Source: Romanomermis culicivorax (Eukaryota; Nematoda; Enoplea; Mermithida; Mermithidae). Taken from it: a stretch of DNA of 64,000 nt. Positions within the stretch are counted from its first letter, which is position 1; the number at the start of each line of letters is the position of its first letter. Shown piece after piece: positions 58,671 to 64,000 of this stretch. Location: positions 310,001 to 374,000 of the forward strand of contig CAWUHX010000215.1 of NCBI GenBank assembly GCA_963922205.1. The letters run 5' to 3'. The notes below the pieces were generated by a model. It searched no databases and had not been told where the DNA came from. It worked only from the letters and a program-made list of their open reading frames with translations. Position numbers and translations under genes: made by a program.

Positions 58671-60620
58671 ATGCTATCGCAAACTGAATTGGCCAAAGAA
58701 GATCATGCCGAAAGAATGGCAAATATGGAGGCAACAATCGAACAAGTAGCAAAGAAATTCGTGAATTTGCCCGAGGATAGCGACAAAGATCAAACTATTG
58801 ACGCAGAGATATATGATTATGCGGATCAGGGGATACAGACCTCCTCAGGTTCAATATCATCGTTCGAAAAAATTAGTGTACCTCCAGAAACGAATGTGGT
58901 ATCATTCTATAATTCAAGATATACGCTGACAATACCAAAAATTGACGCAAAAATCAACATCGAAACAAAACCGAAGAACGAAACTGAAAGGGTAATGAAC
59001 GGTAATATACAGGATGTGGCCACTTTAGCAATACTGGAATCAATGCAAAGGGCTGTGGACAACGAAAATTACTGGAAGAAAGATTATTAGAACAGGAGCA
59101 ACAAAATGCGAAAAAAATCATGGAAGAAGTTGAGAAACAAATGCGGGAATTGATGAAGAAAATGGACAAGAAACCCGACGAAAGAATATCGAATCCTGGA
59201 GATATGGAAATACTTCCGTCTGAACTGGTCAAGGACAATTTAGACAGGAGTTTGGAAAGAAAAGTAAATTGGTTCGAAAACCATTTCGCTCAGGCCCAGG
59301 CTCAAGGTGCCCAACATCGAAATATTGAAGATGATATACCAACGACATCATGGAATACCCGAACAGAACAACCCATAGCAGGAGGCATTCCTCGAAATCG
59401 GCAAGAGTATGGACGATGTTGCGAAGATCCCGAAAAAAGAATGAAGATAATTCTAAGTCGAATGAAAAATAAGGAAATATCTGATAAAATGGAAGCCGCA
59501 GAAATACTCAATTTTTTCGTGTGTTTGGAAGGCACATTCAAGCCTGAAGACACAGAAGACCTAAGAATTGAGGTACTCTGGCCTTGTTGCGATTTTGAAA
59601 CTTCAACATATGTGGACAAGAACGGCAGCTATGAAGAAGGAAAAGCAAGCGTAATTAGAATGATCGCCCCCAAAATGGACACTCCTGCACTCAGAAGGGA
59701 GTTACATGATATGAAAAAGCGAAAAGGGGAATCTACGAAAGATTTTTTGCGACGAATAAAGTCTTATGTCCATTTATTAAATTACGAAAAAACGGAAAAT
59801 GAATGAAATCGAATTGTTATCGAGACATATTTTCACAAGGCTCCAGTGTACATTCAAACTCGAATGGAGAGTCGGCTTCACGAATTCAAAAATATCGCCT
59901 CTTTGGCAGAATTCGTAAATAAATTGAAAGCCGATATGACGGCCTGGAAAAAGTTCAGCAAAGATCAAGAAGACGGAGAAGACGATCGGTTGAATCGAGT
60001 CTATGAAAATAGAAGATTTAATAATTTACAAATTCGTCAGCAGGATAGCAGTACCGGTCAACAGCAGCAAATTCCACGGCCTCAGCAAATTTTTCCACCG
60101 CCACCAGCATTTCAGGCCCCCTTATCTCAACAGGATATTATGAAAATGGTTAATGAGGCAATTAGGAATCAGGGCCCTCCAGCTCTTAATCGTTGGGGAG
60201 TCAATAGTAATCCTAATAATGTTCAATACAATAATTTACCTGATCGAGTTTTTGGAAATCAGTATCGCCGACCATATTGTTCATACCATAAATCGAATAG
60301 CCACTCATCCAAAAATTGTTTTATTCTCCACCCTGAGTTGATTCAACCAACGGATCATGGGAGGTCTTGGAATTGTGGCAACAACCTGTATAATCGGAAT
60401 TTTGACCATCGAGGTGGCTTTGTAAATTGTGGACGAGCGGGATTTGCTAATTTTGGCCAACGGGTGCCCTACCACAATAATAACATGGAACAGAATCCAA
60501 ATGTGGCCTATTATTATCGTCAAAATAACGTCCGGCAGCCACCGCCAAATATTGCATCGTCAACCTCATCGCAACCGACCAATAATCCTCCGAATAATTC
60601 CATAAATGTCATAAATTCTC
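58671..60620 (+). pseudogene. gag: gag region of gypsy copy 2
   Basis: ATG at 58,671 opens an acidic frame to a TAG at 59,088. A frame change near 59,070 continues into a coiled-coil-like Lys/Glu stretch ([17 protein letters not shown]), a gag-type segment with [19 protein letters not shown], a TGA at 59,804, then a Gln/Pro/Asn-rich tail. A zinc-knuckle-like [14 protein letters not shown] lies at about 60,275-60,320. Gag coats the genomic RNA in cytoplasmic particles. The breaks make it non-coding as a whole. Confidence 0.75.
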
Positions 60621-60779
60621 AGGAGGCTAAAAAGCAAGATAAACTGGAAATTATAGCTCTAGATGGAGTTCTTATAGAAAATTACGAGCTAAATTTGGCG
60701 AATGTTATCAATTATACTTCAGAAGCGAAACCTAGACTCGCCAATGATAATGAACATCTATTTTTGGAAAACTTTCGTA

Positions 60780-61110
60780 AATGTCAACCGTTATTAATAC
60801 CCGTTAAAATACGTAGAGAAGAATTTAAAGCATTAATTGATACGGGAGCACAATCTAGCTTTATGAGGACAGATACAGCGTCGAGACTACTGAATACACC
60901 TAAGACAAAATTTCCTATCTTAAATTCAGTAGTAACAGGTGTAGGAAAATGCGTAACAACATATGGTCCTACATTTATATACGTTGGAACTGGTTTTGGA
61001 AATTTTCTCGCTAGATTCACATTACTAGATAACCTGAACGAAGGTATTATATTGGGTCTAGATTTTCTAACCCATCCTAGTATACAGGCGTCTATTGATT
61101 TTCGAAAAGG
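60780..61110 (+). CDS. pol: Aspartic protease domain of gypsy copy 2
   Basis: It lies in the open frame 59,846-62,041. [16 protein letters not shown] carries the catalytic DTG at 60,839-60,847, and [11 protein letters not shown] is the conserved glycine-rich flap-end motif. It processes Gag-Pol in this family. This part has no break, but the frame around it does. Confidence 0.85.
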
Positions 61111-61799
61111 CCACATACCCCTAGCCAATGTAGAAAGACAAATTATTAGTAAGACACTATTCAATGACGCGCAAATACCGTCGCGGTTGCCAATTCCTAC
61201 AAATCCGATGGTCTTGGATTATGTACCTCTACAGGAGAAAGTTAAGGACGAAGATCTGCCTGAATTAGAAAGCGACGATGATCAAGAACAAGTAATGCAA
61301 ATTACCGAAATGGAGGAGGAAACTTTTATTTGGACAAAAAACGGGACATATATTCCCCCAAATACCACTTCTTTTGTGCAAGCTGTGGTTTGGCCACAGA
61401 AAGACTGGACAAAGAGTCCTATAGTGGTAGAAGAAATGGGGAAGGATACCTTATTCGACGTCGACGCCTCAATTGTGAATGCTAGAGACAACAATTTCCG
61501 AATTCTACTTATAAACGAAACGAATAAAGGGATAAAGCTGCGCAGCAACTTGCTAATAGCAAAATCCAAGACGAAATTTGTGGGGCCAGAATTCGACGAA
61601 AAAATCCATCAACTTCAGACAGAACCTCAAATTCAACAGCAGAGTGAACCAGAATTCATCAAGATCGTGACGCAGCTAGTGAAAGAATCGAGTATCGATA
61701 GAGAAGGGCAACAACAACTTATGAATGTCCTACTCAAATATAGGCATGCATTCAGTATGAAAAACGACCCTTTAACAATGACCCACGAGGCACAGCATA

Positions 61800-62600
61800 A
61801 AATCGATACAGGAGACGCATTACCGGTTCAAAAACACTACTGGAGAGCTCCCATCATGCAAAGAGATATAATCCGTGAACATGTGAAAGATATGATGGAA
61901 AAAGGTGTCATTGAGCCTTCTAGAAGCCCTTGGGCTGCACCATTGTTTTTAGTGGGCAAGAAAGATGGCACCTGGAGACCAGTAGTCGATTACAGAGGAA
62001 TCAATCAAGTAACCCGATACCACGAATCGACAATTACTTAGACGCGTTAGGAGGCCACGCTATTTTTGGACTTTGGATTTAAAGTCCGGGTATTGGCAGG
62101 TGCCAATGCATTCAGAATCAAAAGAAAAGACAGCATTTATATGCCAAGACGGTCTTTTCCAGTTTAAAGTAATGCCATTCAGGCTTAAAAATGCTCCCCT
62201 AGAATTTCAGCGTCTCATGGAGCGAATTCTATATCCTTACGTATGGAAAATATGTTTGGTATATATTGATGATGTAATAATTTTTTCAAGAACAATCGAG
62301 GAGCATTTGGAAAACCTAGAAACCATATTCCGATGCCTAATGAATGCGAACCTCACGTTGAAACCTGACAAATGTTCCTTTATGCCAGCCAGTGTAAAAT
62401 TTTTAGGCCACATCATGGACAAAAATGGAATGTCAGTCGACCCACAGAAAATAGAAGCAGTCAAAAATTTTGAAGTACCTAAATCCATCAAGCAGCTACA
62501 GAAGTTCTTGGGATTGGTACAATGGTCCAAACGGTTCATACATAATTTAGCTTTCATCGCCCAACCTCTATTTAAAGCCCTCGTAAAGAAGAATAGGTAG
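61800..62600 (+). pseudogene. pol: Reverse transcriptase domain of gypsy copy 2, frameshifted
   Basis: It begins with [18 protein letters not shown] and [20 protein letters not shown] (61,800-62,000). The frame is lost at 62,040-62,070, within the segment that should bear the first catalytic aspartate, and resumes as DLKSGYWQVPM. The YIDD catalytic box is at 62,262-62,273. FRLKNAP has Arg where most Metaviridae RTs have Gly. It ends at a TAG at 62,598-62,600, after which the same frame continues. Confidence 0.85.
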
Positions 62601-63167
62601 GAGAAATTTGAACTTTCAGAAGAACAGTTAACAGCTATTGAAGGTGTAAAAAACGCCCTAATGACGGCACCCTTCCTTCGGTACCCAGTATTCGATGGAT
62701 CGGCGAAATTTGTAATTCAAACCGACGCCTCAGGAACAGCAATAGGTGCGATTTTGTACCAGGAAACAGAAAATGATCACTGGACAATAGCCTATTCGAG
62801 TAGAGTTTTAAATGACGCCGAAACAAGATATTCAACAACGGAAAGAGAGTGTCTAGCTGTAGTCTACGGGTTCAAGCAATACGGACATTACGTTATGGGG
62901 TTTAGGGTCACAATTAGAACTGACCATAAACCTCTTACGTGGCTTTCAGCGGAAAAACAACAGAATCAAAGGTTGCTGAAATGGGCATTATATCTCGGAC
63001 AATTTAACTATACATTTGAATATGTCGCGGGACGTGAAAATGCATTCGCAGATTTCTTATCACCATCCGAGGAGAAAGAAAAGATCCGAAGCAAAAAGCA
63101 AGAAAGTAACGAAGAAATCGAGGACGAAAAATCGAATATGGAAGCCGAATGCATGGCAGTAACGTGA
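62601..63167 (+). pseudogene. pol: RNase H domain of gypsy copy 2
   Basis: The frame continues after the TAG. IQTDASGTAIGAIL, TERECLAV, RTDHKPLTW and NAFADFLS supply the four acidic positions of the Ty3/gypsy RNase H, so the active site looks complete. It ends at a TGA at 63,165-63,167 in a Lys/Glu-rich linker. Confidence 0.85.
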
Positions 63168-63170
63168 GCC

Positions 63171-64000
63171 ATGACAAAACAAATGCTTGAACCCGATACA
63201 CAAGAGACATTTATCGATCCCCCACTGCCGACGCAGCAAGAAATAGATCAAATGCCGGAGGAAGCGAAAAGGGTGTCCAAATTATTTTCTCTGGAATTGA
63301 TTAAGAAACAACAGCGACTAGATTCAAAATTGGTGGATATTTTCAAAAATCTTGGTGAAAGTAGTTCGAAAAAATACTTTAATAGTTTTCACTTAGAAAA
63401 CGAAGTATTATACCGAGAAAATATTCACGGAAAAACCCAATTAGTAATTCCCTGGAAACTTAGACACCTCGTTTTACATCAATATCACGGCGACACCCTA
63501 ATGGGGCACCAGGGAATAGACAGAATTATCGCCGCAATCGGAAATAAATTTTGGTGGTCGAATATGGAGGAAGATATTATCAAGTGGATAAAATCTTGCG
63601 TCGTATGCCAATTTATGTCGCCCCATATCAAACCCGATTCAACTGCTTAATCCCATACCCGTTTCTTACCCTTGGGAAATAGTAGCTACAGATGTGGTTA
63701 GTATTTAGCCCCTACGGGAAAAAAGACCATATGTCATCGTATTTATGGATTATTTTACAAAATGGGTCGAAGCCAAATGTATCCCGGACCAGAGAGCCGA
63801 CACCATAGTAAAAGCATTTATGGAAAAAGTTATTTATACCCACGGGACACCAAAACATTTGCTGAGCGACCAGGGCTCAGCATATATGTCTCAATTAATG
63901 CGGGACGTTTGGGATCTTTTGAAAATAAAGAAGATAAATACGACACCATACCACCCACAATGCAATGGTATGGTGGAAAGATTTAATCGAACCCTAATTG
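63171..64000 (+). pseudogene. pol: Integrase of gypsy copy 2, interrupted, runs off the window
   Basis: The frame 63,171-63,650 holds the zinc-binding segment (HLVLHQYHGD, then NKFWWSNMEED and CVVCQ) and ends at TAA. The catalytic core continues in another frame from about 63,667: VATDVV, a TAG at 63,706-63,708, [22 protein letters not shown] and [10 protein letters not shown]. All three acidic catalytic positions (D, D, E) are retained, in contrast to copy 1. Confidence 0.87.

Larger units (their letters stand above)
57783..64000 (+). mobile_element. Ty3/gypsy (Metaviridae) retrotransposon, copy 2, degenerate, runs off the window
   Basis: Order is putative LTR, gag, protease, RT, RNase H, integrase, all on the plus strand, which is the Ty3/gypsy order. 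The left border is fixed by the fold-back element it interrupts. Several stops (about 59,804, 62,598, 63,165, 63,706) and frame changes (about 59,070, 62,040-62,070, 63,650) break the coding region, so this copy is not functional as read. The 3' LTR is outside the window. Confidence 0.9.

Overview
This is an AT-rich animal (metazoan) genome window, most likely from a nematode and possibly an enoplean/Dorylaimia-type worm. That assignment is inferred from a GAR-3-like muscarinic receptor, a papilin/MIG-6-type matrix gene, short exons with TTTTCAG/TTTTAG-style acceptors, and the absence of any bacterial layout. No species is claimed. The window holds few genes. Much of it consists of introns and intergenic DNA packed with non-autonomous DNA transposons, fold-back elements and minisatellites, and the last 11 kb is dominated by decayed Ty3/gypsy retroelements.

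Layout. (1) 1-7,531, minus strand: twelve exons of a papilin-type protein. All splice junctions are frame-consistent; the gene lacks its N-terminal exons and runs off the left edge. (2) 12,338-16,153, minus: a three-exon gene for a 173-residue single-pass protein, tentatively the complex I subunit NDUFB6/B17. Its second intron carries an hAT-type element with a perfect 8-bp target-site duplication (TSD). (3) 16-25 kb: repeats, including a 2.67-kb hAT-type element with two further 8-bp-TSD elements nested inside it, and a dispersed family headed by a GC-rich hairpin. (4) 25-45 kb: gene-poor. There is one 83-codon reading frame at 25.7 kb, two weak exon-like stretches near 34.8 and 36.8 kb, and two fold-back elements (37.1-39.1 kb and 41.7-42.8 kb) whose inverted arms are made of 18-bp and 17-bp tandem repeats. 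(5) 45,527-47,452, plus: an intact muscarinic acetylcholine receptor in one open reading frame, followed by a poly(A) signal and a short terminal-inverted-repeat (TIR) element. (6) 51.9-52.4 kb: a five-copy tandem repeat of about 96 bp. (7) 53.0-54.1 kb: the broken integrase end of one gypsy copy. (8) 54.4-57.7 kb: an apparently intronless, decayed long reading frame starting with a DEDDy 3'-5' exonuclease domain, interrupted by a TA-flanked MITE and cut off by a fold-back element. (9) 57.8 kb to the right edge: a second gypsy copy with putative 5' LTR, gag, protease, RT, RNase H and integrase, broken by several stops and frameshifts.

The genes do not form an operon or pathway. Papilin is an extracellular matrix protein, the 12-16 kb gene is probably mitochondrial, and the receptor is neuronal or muscle signalling. 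The most unusual material is the repeat content: fold-back elements with copy-number-variable tandem-repeat arms, transposons nested to several levels and datable by their TSDs, and the exonuclease-containing decayed frame sitting between two related gypsy copies.
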